Positions 30,136 through 39,809 of a stretch of DNA of 64,000 nucleotides are shown piece by piece; positions within the stretch are counted from its first letter, which is position 1, and the number at the start of each line of letters is the position of its first letter. The stretch is taken from positions 5,886,001-5,950,000 of the forward strand of contig NZ_CP050296.1 in assembly GCF_014189455.1 (NCBI RefSeq), written 5' to 3'. This stretch comes from Mesorhizobium huakuii (GTDB lineage: Bacteria; Pseudomonadota; Alphaproteobacteria; Rhizobiales; Rhizobiaceae). Under the pieces are notes generated by a model. That model was not told the DNA's origin. It searched no databases and saw nothing but the letters and a program-made list of their open reading frames with translations. The position numbers and the translations under genes are program-made.

Positions 30136-31563
30136 ATGTCCGATCTCGACCTTTGCTACATGCCGGCCCATGGGGCGCTGCGGCTGTTCAAGGCGAAGAA
30201 ACTGTCGCCCGTCGAATTGATGCAGGCCACCATTCGCCGCGCCGAAGCGACCAAATCGGCGATCAACTGCTTCACCTTCACGCATTTCGAAGAGGCGATG
30301 AAGCTGGCCGCCAAGGCCGAGGCGAAATACGCCAGGGGCGCCAGGACCGGCGCGCTTGAGGGGTTGCCGATCGGCATCAAGGACGAGAGCTACATCAAGG
30401 GCAAGCCGACATCGCACGGCTCACTGCTGTCCAGGGATGCCATAGGTGGCCATACCTCGACGATGAACGAGCGCATCATGAAGGCCGGCGGCATCGTGCA
30501 TGCCCGCACGGCGACGCCTGAATTCAGCTGCGCCGGCTACACCTGGTCGAAGCGGTGGGGCGTCACCCGCAATCCCTGGAATCCGGATTTCACGCCGGGC
30601 GGTTCGTCGGGTGGCGCTGCCGCTACCTTGGCTTCCGGCACGTCGTCGATCGCCACAGGTTCGGACATTGCCGGATCGATCCGCATTCCGGCCTCGGCCT
30701 GCGGTCTTGTCGGCTTCAAGCCGCCTTACGGCCGCAATCCCGACGAGCCGCCCTTCAACCTCGATTTCTACTGCCACACCGGACCGCTGGCGCGAAACGT
30801 CAGGGATGCGATCCTGCTGCAGAATGTCATGGCCGGACCGAGCCCGCTCGACATCGCCACGCTGCGTCCCAAACTGCGCCTGCCGCTCGATTACAAGCCG
30901 ATCAAAGGCTGGAGAATAGCCTTTTCCATGGATCTCGGTTCCTTCGAGGTCGACCCGGACGTGCGGAAGAACACGCTTGCCGCCTGCGATGTGTTTCGTT
31001 CGCTTGGAGCCACGGTCGAGGAAGTCGACCTTGGCTGGGATGACGGGGTGCTCAAGGCCGGAATGGCCTATCTCGAGCACCTGTTCGGCGCGTCGCTGTC
31101 GCAACTTCTTGCGGAGCACAGCAGCGACATGACCAGCTATGCCAGGCGGTTTGCCGAGGACGGGCAAAAGTCCAAAGCCACCGATTTTGTCGCGACGCTC
31201 GATGTGGCAGCCAGGATGTACCACACGCTCGGCCCGCTGCTGGAGACCTATGATGTGCTGATCTGCCCGACAAACGCGCTGCCCGCGGTGCCGGCGGAGT
31301 TCGACCAGACCAGGGACACGGTTGAGATCAATGGCAAGGAGGTCAACCCCTCGCTGGGCTGGGTGATGACGACGCCGTTCAATATGCTGAGCCGTTGCCC
31401 GGTTCTCTCGATCCCGTCGGGCCGTGCGGCCAGCGGCGTGCCGACAGGCATCCAGATCGTCGGCCGCACCTACAGCGATGCCGATGTCTTCCGAGCCGGA
31501 CTGGCCTATGAAACGGCTCGGGGGCAATGGTATGGAAACACGGGGACACGTCCGTCGCTCTGA
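30136..31563 (+). CDS. Amidase signature family enzyme
   Basis: Hydrolyses an amide substrate that is not determinable. The start is ATG 30136, preceded by CAGGAGAT. The 475-aa product has the Ser-cisSer-Lys triad: the Lys in GLPIGIKDESYIKGK, and the serines in FTPGGSSGGAAATLASG and TGSDIAGSIRIPASACG. Lies 93 bp after the binding-protein gene and upstream of a TetR regulator, suggesting uptake and hydrolysis of an amide-containing amine. Confidence 0.93.
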   Translation: MSDLDLCYMPAHGALRLFKAKKLSPVELMQATIRRAEATKSAINCFTFTHFEEAMKLAAKAEAKYARGARTGALEGLPIGIKDESYIKGKPTSHGSLLSRDAIGGHTSTMNERIMKAGGIVHARTATPEFSCAGYTWSKRWGVTRNPWNPDFTPGGSSGGAAATLASGTSSIATGSDIAGSIRIPASACGLVGFKPPYGRNPDEPPFNLDFYCHTGPLARNVRDAILLQNVMAGPSPLDIATLRPKLRLPLDYKPIKGWRIAFSMDLGSFEVDPDVRKNTLAACDVFRSLGATVEEVDLGWDDGVLKAGMAYLEHLFGASLSQLLAEHSSDMTSYARRFAEDGQKSKATDFVATLDVAARMYHTLGPLLETYDVLICPTNALPAVPAEFDQTRDTVEINGKEVNPSLGWVMTTPFNMLSRCPVLSIPSGRAASGVPTGIQIVGRTYSDADVFRAGLAYETARGQWYGNTGTRPSL

Positions 31564-31652
31564 TCGATTTCCGGAGTGAGGCGCGCGTGCCATTTGCCGA
31601 AATAGCTTATGCGGCGGGATATGTCCGCCGCGGGTCCGAAAGTCCTGACGAA

Positions 31653-32354
31653 ATGGCGCAACGCAAGGCCACCGCAAAGCCGGAGAAACGCAAGGCCGCG
31701 ACGACGAAGGGCGCGGCAAACGATGCCGCGCCGCCCAAGGATCGCCGGCGCGAGCGCGGCGAAGCCAGCGTGCAGCGCATCATCGACGCCACCATCGAGC
31801 TCATCGCGGAGGAGGGCCTGGCGAGCCTCACCATGCAGCGCATCGCCGAACATGTCGGCTCGTCCAACGCGCTGGTGGTCTTTCATTTCCGCAGCAAGGA
31901 GAACCTGTTCCGGGCCGTGCTGCAATATCTCAGCGATCAATACGATGCGCTGTGGATTACCCTGGTGCGGGCGCCCGGCCTGTCGCCGGTCGAAAGGCTG
32001 TTGGGTGCCGTCGATTGTGCACAGCGTTTCGCCCGGCAGCATCCGCAATGGGTGTCAGTCTTCGTCGTATTCTCCAGCGATCGCAAGAGCATGCAGATCT
32101 ACAATGAAATCGGCCTGCCGAGCGATCTCGCCTACACCGCAGAAGCGCGCGAGCTGCTGGTCGAGATTTCGCGCGGCGGCGGCTATACCGGCGTCGACAT
32201 CGACACCTTGTCGGAGAGCCTGAACTATCTGGTTCACGGCGCCTGGTACTGGGACCATCTGAACCCTTCGAGCCGTGACACCAATGTGCTGCGCAAGACC
32301 ATGCTGCTCCTGCTGCACCAGGCATTTCCGCGGCATTTCGAATTGATGCCGTAG
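31653..32354 (+). CDS. TetR/AcrR-family transcriptional regulator (BetI-like)
   Basis: DNA-binding repressor, probably local. From ATG 31653 (MAQRKATAKPEKRKAATTKG) it is 233 aa with a Lys/Arg-rich N-terminal tail. The helix-turn-helix is ASLTMQRIAEHVGSSNALVV followed by FHFRSKENLFRAVL. The C-terminal region resembles the BetI-type ligand domain (CAQRFARQHPQWVSVFVVF). In-frame extension upstream to 31527 overlaps the amidase gene. Likely regulates the amidase and binding-protein genes it follows. Confidence 0.88.
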   Translation: MAQRKATAKPEKRKAATTKGAANDAAPPKDRRRERGEASVQRIIDATIELIAEEGLASLTMQRIAEHVGSSNALVVFHFRSKENLFRAVLQYLSDQYDALWITLVRAPGLSPVERLLGAVDCAQRFARQHPQWVSVFVVFSSDRKSMQIYNEIGLPSDLAYTAEARELLVEISRGGGYTGVDIDTLSESLNYLVHGAWYWDHLNPSSRDTNVLRKTMLLLLHQAFPRHFELMP

Positions 32355-32361
32355 CTTGTTC

Positions 32362-33123
32362 TCAGGGGCGCTGCCGCAGGTGGCAGCCGGCTTGGCGCTT
32401 CTGCGCCAGGTACTCGTCGATCAGCTGGCCGTAGCGCACCTTGCCGAAGCTCGGAAAATGGCCGCCATGCACGACCGAGACCTCGAGGTCACGCATGGCG
32501 AGCAGCGTCTCGACATAGTCCGACATATCCGAATGGTAGACGTCGTCGATCAGCGGGCCGTCATAGATGATGTCGCCGGACAGCAGGATGCCGGTCTTCT
32601 CCTCGTAGAGCGCGATGCCGCCGGGTGAATGGCCAGGCGTGTGGATCACTTCGAAAGCGCGGTCGCCAAGATCGACGACGTCGCCATGGTCAAGCAGGCG
32701 GTCGGCCGGGGCGGGCAGGATCCGGTAGCGGGACGAGTCCCAGCCTTGCGGCAATCGATCGAACATATCGTCGGTCGCATAGCGGTCGGCCACCGTCCAT
32801 TCGTTGCGCGGATTGGCGAGGATGTCTGCCTCGGCCCTGTGCACGCAACGGTCGGGAAATTCGTGATGGCAGCCGATATGGTCGAAATGCGTATGGCTGG
32901 CGACACAGGTCAGCTTTCGCTCGCTCACCAAAGGCACGTGTCTGCGGAGGCTGAAATGACCGAGGCCGCTGTCGAACAGGAGATCGCGGTCGCGGCCGCG
33001 CACGTGCCAGATGTTGCAGCGGAAGAAGGGTTTGATCCATGGCTCGTGGATCAGCGTGACGCCGTCGGCCATGCGGATGGTCTCGTACCAGTCTGCTGCG
33101 CCGATGACCGGAAGGGATGCCAT
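32362..33123 (-). CDS. MBL-fold metallo-hydrolase
   Basis: Zinc-dependent hydrolase of the metallo-beta-lactamase superfamily; substrate unknown. It is 253 aa. The metal motif is CVASHTHFDHIGCHHEF (HxHxDH-type), with IHTPGHSPGGIALYE, the bridging Asp in ILLSGDIIYDGP and a final His in VVHGGHFPSF. Its start is 2 bp from the ABC ATPase stop, so it is the last gene of the leftward transporter operon and may process the imported compound. Confidence 0.9.
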   Translation of the reverse strand: MASLPVIGAADWYETIRMADGVTLIHEPWIKPFFRCNIWHVRGRDRDLLFDSGLGHFSLRRHVPLVSERKLTCVASHTHFDHIGCHHEFPDRCVHRAEADILANPRNEWTVADRYATDDMFDRLPQGWDSSRYRILPAPADRLLDHGDVVDLGDRAFEVIHTPGHSPGGIALYEEKTGILLSGDIIYDGPLIDDVYHSDMSDYVETLLAMRDLEVSVVHGGHFPSFGKVRYGQLIDEYLAQKRQAGCHLRQRP

Positions 33124-33124
33124 T

Positions 33125-34189
33125 TCAGTCCGTCAAAACGATGATCTGGTCGGTATCGCACGAAACGGCAACCGTGTCGCCGGGCTGGACGGTGGCTGAA
33201 GCGGGCAGCTTGGCGATGAACTGCAGCGAGGGATCTTCGGCGAAAACGGCAAGCACGCGCTTGAAACTGCCCTGGAAGACGACGTCGCTCACTTTAGCCA
33301 TGCCGAGACTTGCGGTGCCCGCGGCCCCACCGAGGAGGAGATGCTCCGGCCGGACGGCCAGTGCAACAGCCGAACCCACGGGCAAAGCGCTGGGCACAAG
33401 CACCGGTCCGGCCGGCGTCGAGACTGTGCTCGTCCTGTCCTTGGCCTGCGTGACCGTGCCGGCAAGGATCGTGCTTTCGCCCATGAAGGTCGCCGAAAAA
33501 CGCGTCGCCGGCCTGGCATAGACTCGCTCGGGCGGTCCTTCGTCCTCGATGCGGCCGTCATTCATCACCACGCAATGGTCGGCCAGCGCCATCGCCTCTT
33601 CCTGGTCGTGGGTGACATGGATGAAGGCGGTGCCGACGCGCTTCTGGATCGCCTTCAGCTCGTCCTGCATCTGCCGGCGCAATTTGAGATCGAGCGCGCC
33701 GAGCGGCTCGTCGAGCAGAAGCACGGCAGGCTCGATGACCAGCGCCCGCGCCAGCGCCACGCGCTGCCGCTGGCCACCGGAAAGCTGGTGCGGCTTCTTG
33801 TCGAAGGCCGAGGCGAGGCCAACCAGCGCCAGCGCCTCGCGCGCCTTTGCAGCGCGCGTTGCACCATCGACGCCTTGCATGCGCAGCCCAAAGCCGACAT
33901 TGCCGCCGACGCTCATATGCGGAAACAGCGCATAGTCCTGGAACACGGTCGTCGTCGGCCGCCTGGCCGGCGGCACCGCGGTGCAATCCTCGCCGCGGAT
34001 GAACACCTTGCCTTCGCTGGGCGTGACGAAGCCGCCCAGGATGGACAACAGCGTCGTCTTGCCGGAACCCGACGGCCCGAGCAGGATCGTGTAGCTGCCG
34101 GGCTCGATCCGCAGCGAGACGTCTTTCAGCACGGCCAGCTGCCCGAAACGATGCGAGACAGCGCGGATATCGACGAGGGGCGCGGTCAT
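33125..34189 (-). CDS. Polyamine-type ABC transporter ATPase (PotA-like)
   Basis: Energises import. From ATG 34189 ([20 protein letters not shown]), 354 aa, with Walker [18 protein letters not shown]-loop region [16 protein letters not shown], signature [15 protein letters not shown] and Walker [23 protein letters not shown] domain fills the C-terminus ([14 protein letters not shown]). The ATG overlaps the permease stop by 4 bp (ATGA), showing translational coupling. Confidence 0.95.
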   Translation of the reverse strand: MTAPLVDIRAVSHRFGQLAVLKDVSLRIEPGSYTILLGPSGSGKTTLLSILGGFVTPSEGKVFIRGEDCTAVPPARRPTTTVFQDYALFPHMSVGGNVGFGLRMQGVDGATRAAKAREALALVGLASAFDKKPHQLSGGQRQRVALARALVIEPAVLLLDEPLGALDLKLRRQMQDELKAIQKRVGTAFIHVTHDQEEAMALADHCVVMNDGRIEDEGPPERVYARPATRFSATFMGESTILAGTVTQAKDRTSTVSTPAGPVLVPSALPVGSAVALAVRPEHLLLGGAAGTASLGMAKVSDVVFQGSFKRVLAVFAEDPSLQFIAKLPASATVQPGDTVAVSCDTDQIIVLTD

Positions 34190-34968
34190 GGCTTTCTCCG
34201 GCGCAGCAATGTCAGTTCGAACAGCACGACCAGCACGATGGAGACGGCGAAGACCAGCGAACCGACCGCGTTGGTTTTCGGGTTGAGGCCGGAGCGCAGC
34301 AGGTTCCAGATTTCCACCGGCAGCGTGGTGTCGAAGCGGGTGAGCAGGAAGGAGATCACGAATTCGTCCCAGGAGAAGGTCATCGACAGGAAGAAGCCGG
34401 CGAAGATGGCCGGCGCCATGACCGGCACGGTGATCAAGAGTAGCACCTTCCATTCCGGCGCCCCGAGATCGCGCGCGGCGCGCTCGATGTTGATCTGGTG
34501 ATCGCCCATCTGGCTGTAGATGATGGCGAAGCAGAGCGGCAGGTTGATCACGACGTGGCCGATTCCGGCCGCGAGCAGCGATTTCGGCACGCCGGCCCAG
34601 TTGAACAGCACCAAAAGCCCCATGCCGATGATGAGATAGCTGACCGTCAGCGGCAGTGTGATCAAACCGCGCAGCAGGCCCGAGCCCGGCAGCACGAAGC
34701 GGGCAAAGCCCCAGGCCGAGAGGAAGCCGAGCGTGACGGCGGTGGCCGAGGAGATCGATGCCACCAGCAGAGAATTGACCAGCGCCGAGGTTAGCCGCGC
34801 GTCGGAGAGCACCGCCTCGTACCAGCGCAGCGACGGCCCGGTGAAGGGTGGGATCGGAAACGACGTTGCCTGCAGCGAAAACAGCACCAGCACCACCACC
34901 GGCAGGAAGATGAAGCCGTAGACGGCAAGCGCGTAGAGCCAGGAAGCGACACGGACAATCCTGCGCAT
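34186..34968 (-). CDS. ABC transporter permease (PotC-like)
   Basis: Inner-membrane subunit, 260 aa, with about six hydrophobic segments (ALAVYGFIFLPVVVLVLFSL, LITLPLTVSYLIIGMGLLVL, VIFTV-type C-terminal helix VFAVSIVLVVLFELTLL). The EAA-loop that contacts the ATPase is RAARDLGAPEWKVLLLITVP. Overlaps the ATPase gene by 4 bp and is 1 bp after the other permease gene. Confidence 0.93.
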   Translation of the reverse strand: MRRIVRVASWLYALAVYGFIFLPVVVLVLFSLQATSFPIPPFTGPSLRWYEAVLSDARLTSALVNSLLVASISSATAVTLGFLSAWGFARFVLPGSGLLRGLITLPLTVSYLIIGMGLLVLFNWAGVPKSLLAAGIGHVVINLPLCFAIIYSQMGDHQINIERAARDLGAPEWKVLLLITVPVMAPAIFAGFFLSMTFSWDEFVISFLLTRFDTTLPVEIWNLLRSGLNPKTNAVGSLVFAVSIVLVVLFELTLLRRRKP

Positions 34969-34969
34969 C

Positions 34970-35815
34970 TCAGGCCCGCTCGATCTTCAGCCAGCGGGCG
35001 CAGGCGAGGTAGGCGACGGTAACCACCGCCATCAGGATGATCGACAGCGCCGAGGCCAGCGGAAAATCGCCACGCCGGCCGATCTGCATCATCACCAGCT
35101 GCGGCATCAGAAGCTCGTTGTTGCCGCCAAGGATCTGCGGCGTGATGTAGTCGCCGATGCACAGCACGAAGGTCAGGAAGGCGCCGACCATGATGCCGGG
35201 CAAGGTCAGCGGCAGGACGACATGCAGGAAGGTGCGCACCGGTCCGGCGCCGAGATCGGCGGCCGCCTTGCGGTAGCTCGGACTGAGCTGCTTAAGGTTG
35301 GCGAAGATGGTCAGCGTCAGCAGCATGACGAAGAAGTGCACGAAGCCGGTGACGGTGGCTAGCCGCGTGTTGGCGAGCTGCAGTGGCTCGGTGATCAGGC
35401 CTGAACCGGTCAGCGCGCGGTTGATGACGCCATTCTGCGCCAGCACCAGCAGCCAGGAATAGGAGCGCACGACATAGGACGTCCAGAACGGCAGCACGGC
35501 CAGCATCAGCGCCAGCCGCTGCCAGCGTTCCGGCACCTGTTCGGCGAGGATCCAGGCGAAGGGATAGGCGAGCAGCACCGAAACCAGGGTGACGATTGCC
35601 GTCACCTCCAGCGAGTTGACCATCGCCTGCCAATAGGAGGGGTTGGTGAAGAACTGACTGTAGTTGGTCAGCGTGAAGCCGCCGCCCTCATGCGCCGTGA
35701 GGCTCGAAAACCCCATGGCGATGAAGGGCAGCACGAAGAACAGCAACGTCCAGCCGAGCGCCGGCGTGACCAGCGCCCAGGGCAAGGCGCGCCCGCCGTT
35801 CCCGGTTGAGCTCAC
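34970..35815 (-). CDS. ABC transporter permease (PotB-like)
   Basis: Inner-membrane subunit, 281 aa, six predicted helices (ALGWTLLFFVLPFIAMGF, LMLAVLPFWTSYVVRSYSWL, FLTFVLCIGDYITPQIL). The EAA-type loop is KAAADLGAGPVRTFLHVVLP. It is the partner of the adjacent PotC-like permease, in the binding protein-permease-permease-ATPase order typical of polyamine-class importers. Confidence 0.93.
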   Translation of the reverse strand: MSSTGNGGRALPWALVTPALGWTLLFFVLPFIAMGFSSLTAHEGGGFTLTNYSQFFTNPSYWQAMVNSLEVTAIVTLVSVLLAYPFAWILAEQVPERWQRLALMLAVLPFWTSYVVRSYSWLLVLAQNGVINRALTGSGLITEPLQLANTRLATVTGFVHFFVMLLTLTIFANLKQLSPSYRKAAADLGAGPVRTFLHVVLPLTLPGIMVGAFLTFVLCIGDYITPQILGGNNELLMPQLVMMQIGRRGDFPLASALSIILMAVVTVAYLACARWLKIERA

Positions 35816-35828
35816 CAGCGGCTACCGA

Positions 35829-36920
35829 TCACTTCGCCTGCAGCATTTCGGTCCACATATCCTGCATCTTCTTGTCGAGATCGGCATTCGGCGCCGGATA
35901 GGCTTGCGCACGGGCAAGGAAGCCTGGCTGCTCGTCGAAACGCAGGACCTTCTTCTGGTCGTCGGTGAGTGCCGCCTTGGTGTTGGCCGGCATGCCCCAA
36001 TAGCAAGACGAGGTGGCAAGCCGCGCCTGGCCTTCGGGGCTCATAATGTACTGGATGAATTTCAGCGCCAGATCCTTGTTCTTGGAATCCTTGAACATGG
36101 CCAGCGACTGCGACCACAGTACCGCACCTTCCTTGGGGATGGAGAAGTCCAGCGCCGGGTTCTCCTTGGCCAGCCCCGCCGTCACCCACTCGCCGCCGCC
36201 GACCAGAATATCGACCTCGCCGGTGGCAAGCGCGGTCTGGCTAGCGGTGACTTCGCCGACCAGCTTGGCGTTGGCCTTCATCTTGAGAAGCTCTTCCTTC
36301 AAAGCGGGAAGGTCGGCTTCGGTCAGCTCCGAAGTCTTCTTGCCGATAGCCAGGGCCGCCATGCCGATGACGGGCAGGTAATAGTCGTAGATGGCGACCT
36401 TGCCCTTGTATTTGTCGCTGGTCAGCGACGCCAGGGACTGCATGTCGGCCGGATCGACCTTGGTCTTGTTGAAGCCGATCGTGTTGTAGCCGAACTTTTC
36501 GGTGATGCCGTAGCGCTTGCCGCCGACGACGGTTGAGCCGTCCATCTTCACTTGCGGGAACAGGTCGGCGAAGGGCAGCTTGTCTTCCGGCAGCGGCTCG
36601 AACAGGCCCTTTTCGACGCCGCGCGGCACGTCGATGCTGTCAATCACCATCACGTCCCAATCGCCGGGTTGCGACTGTTCGACGATGGCCAGCCCGGCGC
36701 CGGTGCCTTCGAATTCCTTGACGTTGACCTTGACATTGTTGGCTTCCTCGAACGGCTGCAGCAGCGCCGGATCGGAATGGTCGCACCAGATCAGCGCGTT
36801 GAGATCGGCGGCCTCGGCGAGGCTGCCCGCGCCAAGCAGCAGTGCCGTGGCGGCGCAGGCGGCGCGCAGATGGCGCTTCAGGATGGAAAGCGGATTCCCG
36901 GATGCGGATTTGACGGACAT
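35829..36920 (-). CDS. Polyamine-type ABC transporter periplasmic binding protein (PotD-like)
   Basis: Periplasmic receptor that leads the transporter operon. From ATG 36920 (MSVKSASGNPLSILKRHLRA), preceded by GGGAGAAC, it is 363 aa with a signal peptide ending near SLAEAAD. Mature features include LNALIWCDHSDPALLQPFEE, EKFGYNTIGFNKTKVDP and FIQYIMSPEGQARLATSSCY. It differs strongly from the PotF-like protein at 29008, so the two are not recent duplicates. Divergent from a TetR gene. Confidence 0.92.
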   Translation of the reverse strand: MSVKSASGNPLSILKRHLRAACAATALLLGAGSLAEAADLNALIWCDHSDPALLQPFEEANNVKVNVKEFEGTGAGLAIVEQSQPGDWDVMVIDSIDVPRGVEKGLFEPLPEDKLPFADLFPQVKMDGSTVVGGKRYGITEKFGYNTIGFNKTKVDPADMQSLASLTSDKYKGKVAIYDYYLPVIGMAALAIGKKTSELTEADLPALKEELLKMKANAKLVGEVTASQTALATGEVDILVGGGEWVTAGLAKENPALDFSIPKEGAVLWSQSLAMFKDSKNKDLALKFIQYIMSPEGQARLATSSCYWGMPANTKAALTDDQKKVLRFDEQPGFLARAQAYPAPNADLDKKMQDMWTEMLQAK

Positions 36921-36965
36921 CGAGTGTTCTCCCTTGCCTTTGTGGCTTCTTGCAAAAAGTTGAAC

Positions 36966-36987
36966 CAATTCTAAAATTGAGTCAATT
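36966..36987. promoter_or_regulatory. Candidate TetR operator in the divergent promoter region
   Basis: Three half-sites overlap: CAATT-CTAA-AATTG, and AATTGA-G-TCAATT (a perfect 13-mer palindrome at 36975-36987). It lies between the transporter operon and the adjacent tetR, the usual place for a local repressor site. Confidence 0.65.
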
Positions 36988-37011
36988 CTGTTTTTGTGGC
37001 AAGAGGCTGAT

Positions 37012-37651
37012 ATGAGCGGATTGCGGGCAAGGCAAAAGGCGGACCGGCACAGGCGCATCATCGAGGCGGCGGCAGCGCTTTTCCGCGAGGCCGGCTATGA
37101 AGGCGCCAAGATCGAGGCGATCGCCGCGCAGGCGGGAAGTGTCGATCGGCACGATCTACAATTACTATGAGAACAAGGGCGACATTCTCGGCGCCATCGT
37201 CTCGCTGGAAGTCAACGAGGTGCTGAATGCCGGGCGCGGCGTCGTCGCCAGGCCGCCGGCCAATGTCGGCGATGCGCTGGACACGCTGATCGGCATCTAT
37301 ATCGAGCACTCGCTGCATTATCTCAGCAAGGAGATGTGGCGGCAGGCGATGGCGATCTCGACGCAATTGCCCGACAGCCCGTTCGGCCAGGCTTATACGG
37401 CGCTCGACCGCTCACTGACAGAACAGATCCGCGCGCTGATCGCCCGGCTGCAGGAAATTGGCCTGGTGCGGCAGGACATCGATGGCGCGGCGCTCGGCGA
37501 GCTGATCTTCAACAACATGAACATGATGTTCATCGAATTCGTGAAGCGCGACGAGGCGAAGATAGCGGAGTTGCGTGCGGCAATACGCCGGCAGAACCGG
37601 ATATTGGTGGCGGCGATCGGACGCGAAAGAGGTGAGACCGCAGCTATGTGA
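37012..37651 (+). CDS. TetR-family regulator of the polyamine-type operon (frameshifted as given)
   Basis: Local repressor by position: divergent from the transporter operon. From ATG 37012 it reads MSGLRARQKADRHRRIIEAA, then AALFREAGYEGAKIEAIAAQA; the frame breaks at the GGG run 37134-37136. Removing one G gives AEVSIGTIYNYYENKGDILG, restoring the helix-turn-helix exactly. The C-terminal ligand domain follows (LIGIYIEHSLHYLSKEMWRQ, IFNNMNMMFIEFVKRDEAKI). The break is most likely a base over-call; full length would be about 212 aa. Confidence 0.85.
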
Positions 37652-37683
37652 AAGAACCGAGCCCGAGACTGGCGCGGTCGCGG

Positions 37684-38619
37684 TCATTTTTCGTTGACTG
37701 GTAGTCTGAATACTGCAGCAAAATCATTCAGCTTTAGGTCGCGGGGACCGGCAACAAAAGCTGCGTAATCTCCAGATTCGAGCTTTAGAGGCGGTGGATA
37801 CTTCAAGGCTGCCTGGGCCATGTATTTGTCTAGCGCCGGGACTTGACCTTCGATCCAAGGTGAAATCGTGCCTGCGGGGTTTCGAGCCGCAAGCTCAGCG
37901 TCACTCACTACCGAAAATAGCCCCAACGTTTCGCGCGGCACGTCAAAGTCCTTCTTCATCGCCGTTCTAAGGTATTCCAAATACTCATTTCCGCGCTCGG
38001 TGTTAGGGGCGATCGGCTGGTCATTGACAATGTCAAGCACCCGGCCGTCAGTAGTCTCCAGAGTCCGGACCATCGCAGCGAACTTCGCCAACGCAATGAC
38101 TCGGGTTTGCGAGTTAACATCATTGAGCGCTTCCTTCTGCCCTGCAGGTCCCTTGTTGCAGGGGCTAGGTGGTTTGACTGAGGGATCAACGGACCAATAG
38201 TCCAAGCCAAAAAAGCGCACGGCGACCCAAAAAATGTTTGCCTTCGTCTCACTAACGCCAAGCGAGCGCATCCCAAACCAAAATGTGTTTTGAGTAGAAT
38301 AGTACTCCCGAGCCTTTGAGCAGGAATAGTAATCGTGAATAATTGCAGCATTAAGGTATAGGCCGGAGTACGTATCGCCGACAAAAGTCCAGAATTCCCA
38401 GGGGATACTGGCGCCATCCGTTGCCTCGCCTGCCGGTGCGACCCACTCCAAACCATTGGGATCCAAGTATCTAAACGGCTTGTCCAGTCGAAAATATGTA
38501 CGATCTGGGCCGTTGATGAATTCACCATGGGGATTGTCTGGAAATCTTCCAAATTCTTGGCCGTTGGCACCACCAACCATCATTACCAAGCACACGGCAG
38601 AAAAAGCGGTTCTTTTCAT
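37684..38619 (-). CDS. Secreted protein with DUF1353-like domain
   Basis: Function unknown. The 311-aa product has a signal peptide (MKRTAFSAVCLVMMVGGANG). The DUF1353-type signature is ATDGASIPWEFWTFVGD followed by AAIIHDYYSCSKAREY; this family occurs in phages and envelope proteins. The C-terminal half is unrecognised (FDVPRETLGLFSVVSDAELA, then GDYAAFVAGPRDLKLNDFAA). Its codons are more AT-rich than the core genes, consistent with acquired DNA, but it lies outside the tRNA-Thr att repeats. Confidence 0.75.
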   Translation of the reverse strand: MKRTAFSAVCLVMMVGGANGQEFGRFPDNPHGEFINGPDRTYFRLDKPFRYLDPNGLEWVAPAGEATDGASIPWEFWTFVGDTYSGLYLNAAIIHDYYSCSKAREYYSTQNTFWFGMRSLGVSETKANIFWVAVRFFGLDYWSVDPSVKPPSPCNKGPAGQKEALNDVNSQTRVIALAKFAAMVRTLETTDGRVLDIVNDQPIAPNTERGNEYLEYLRTAMKKDFDVPRETLGLFSVVSDAELAARNPAGTISPWIEGQVPALDKYMAQAALKYPPPLKLESGDYAAFVAGPRDLKLNDFAAVFRLPVNEK

Positions 38620-38813
38620 TCACCCCTCCCAGCGCGTCCAAATCCATGCAGTGGATTTCAGTTGGACTCTCCGAGTTTCGCAGGAAATTGTCGGAAATCA
38701 ATAGTGGCAACTAGTTAGTCTATTTCTTACCCTTGTGAGCATCGGGTCAAACGCGGCAGCAGGGACGACGTTCGTGTCGCAACACGCAAACGGCAGATAG
38801 TTTCCTTGGGTTT

Positions 38814-39809
38814 TTGATTGTTCTGGTGCCCCCCCGACGGGATCGAACCGCCGACCTTCGGTTTACAAAGATCGCAGGTCGGCCGTGGCCTTCAAGCGTG
38901 AATCCGATCAAACCCTCGGCAAAAGTGCACTGTCACCGTAATTCGCGCAACCTTCAGCGCGAGCTGTTTGAGGACAACGAAAAGGTGTTTCATTTCCGCT
39001 TGAAGGAGCCTATCGCTCCCGAAATCCTGTCGAATGTCATCGATTATGCCCGCGCCGAGATCGGTGCGCGGTATTCCCTACTGGAGGCCAGCCGATTAGT
39101 GCGTGGCGCGCGCAAACCGGGGTCGAAACGCCAGTTTTGTTCGCGTCTGGTCGCGAGGGTCTATAAAAGAGCCGGCATCGATCTTGTCCCGAACGCCGAC
39201 TATTGCTCACCGGAAGATCTACGGCTTAGCTCCTTGTTGGTGGAGGTGCCGGTCTCGACAGAAACGGTGTCTGCGGAGGAACTGGAATGGTGGAGAGCCC
39301 ACGACAATCCGATCCAGGCTATGCATCAAGCCCAGAACGCCGTACTCGACGCAGCCCGTTCTGTTGATCCGGATGTGGAGAGCTTCAACGATCTTTATTC
39401 CCTGCTCGTAAATCGACCTGACGCGGATCAAGTGATGGCAGCCGCCCTTCGCGGTAGCGGTTACCTTGATGTGTGGCGAATGGAGACTGATTTACATCCG
39501 TGGCGCTATGACCTGGGCCTTATCGACCGGATGACCGAGTCGCAGGAGGAACTGCGGGAATATTGCATTGATACGATTAAAGAAGCCTACAGTGGTGGCG
39601 TCCGGTTCGCGGTCAATCTCGTTCAGTTGCAGGCCCTTAACCGCGAGCACCCGCGCGAATCCCTGCGCCTGCAGATAGAGCTTTATCAAACCCTCGTTCG
39701 GAACGACCAATTGCGCAGGGAAGTTGCCTACGCATGGCTGTCCAAACACTACCCAGACGACCTGAAACGGCACATGGAACAGATCGAGCTGCACAGTGCC
39801 TATTGGTAG
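38814..39809 (+). CDS. Truncated permuted papain-like (YiiX/NlpC-P60-type) protein
   Basis: The frame runs through the att site, so its first 35 or so residues are translated tRNA sequence and the true start is unknown. From about residue 45 it resembles the C-terminal half of circularly permuted NlpC/P60 proteins: EKVFHFRLKEPIAPE, YARAEIGARYSLLEASRL, then the catalytic-type Cys in RQFCSRLVARVYKRAGIDL. The N-terminal region that should carry the His is missing, presumably lost at the island edge. The C-terminal 170 residues (RMTESQEELREYCIDTIKEA) are unrecognised and helical. Probably a relic. Confidence 0.55.
   Translation: MIVLVPPRRDRTADLRFTKIAGRPWPSSVNPIKPSAKVHCHRNSRNLQRELFEDNEKVFHFRLKEPIAPEILSNVIDYARAEIGARYSLLEASRLVRGARKPGSKRQFCSRLVARVYKRAGIDLVPNADYCSPEDLRLSSLLVEVPVSTETVSAEELEWWRAHDNPIQAMHQAQNAVLDAARSVDPDVESFNDLYSLLVNRPDADQVMAAALRGSGYLDVWRMETDLHPWRYDLGLIDRMTESQEELREYCIDTIKEAYSGGVRFAVNLVQLQALNREHPRESLRLQIELYQTLVRNDQLRREVAYAWLSKHYPDDLKRHMEQIELHSAYW
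38824..38869 (-). repeat. att site: duplicated 3' fragment of tRNA-Thr
   Basis: Matches tRNA-Thr from the anticodon loop to the CCA end, with one mismatch and one extra base in the acceptor C-run. The sequence departs from the tRNA abruptly after TTTACAAA. This is the typical distal att scar of a tRNA-integrated island. Confidence 0.9.

Noticed and set aside
33125..34453. Longer start for the ABC ATPase at 34453
   Set aside because: The extension is antisense-like permease sequence; ATG 34189 overlaps the permease stop as expected for coupling.
38814..38935. N-terminus of the YiiX-like protein
   Set aside because: This part is translated tRNA-Thr att sequence, not conserved protein; the true start is unknown.
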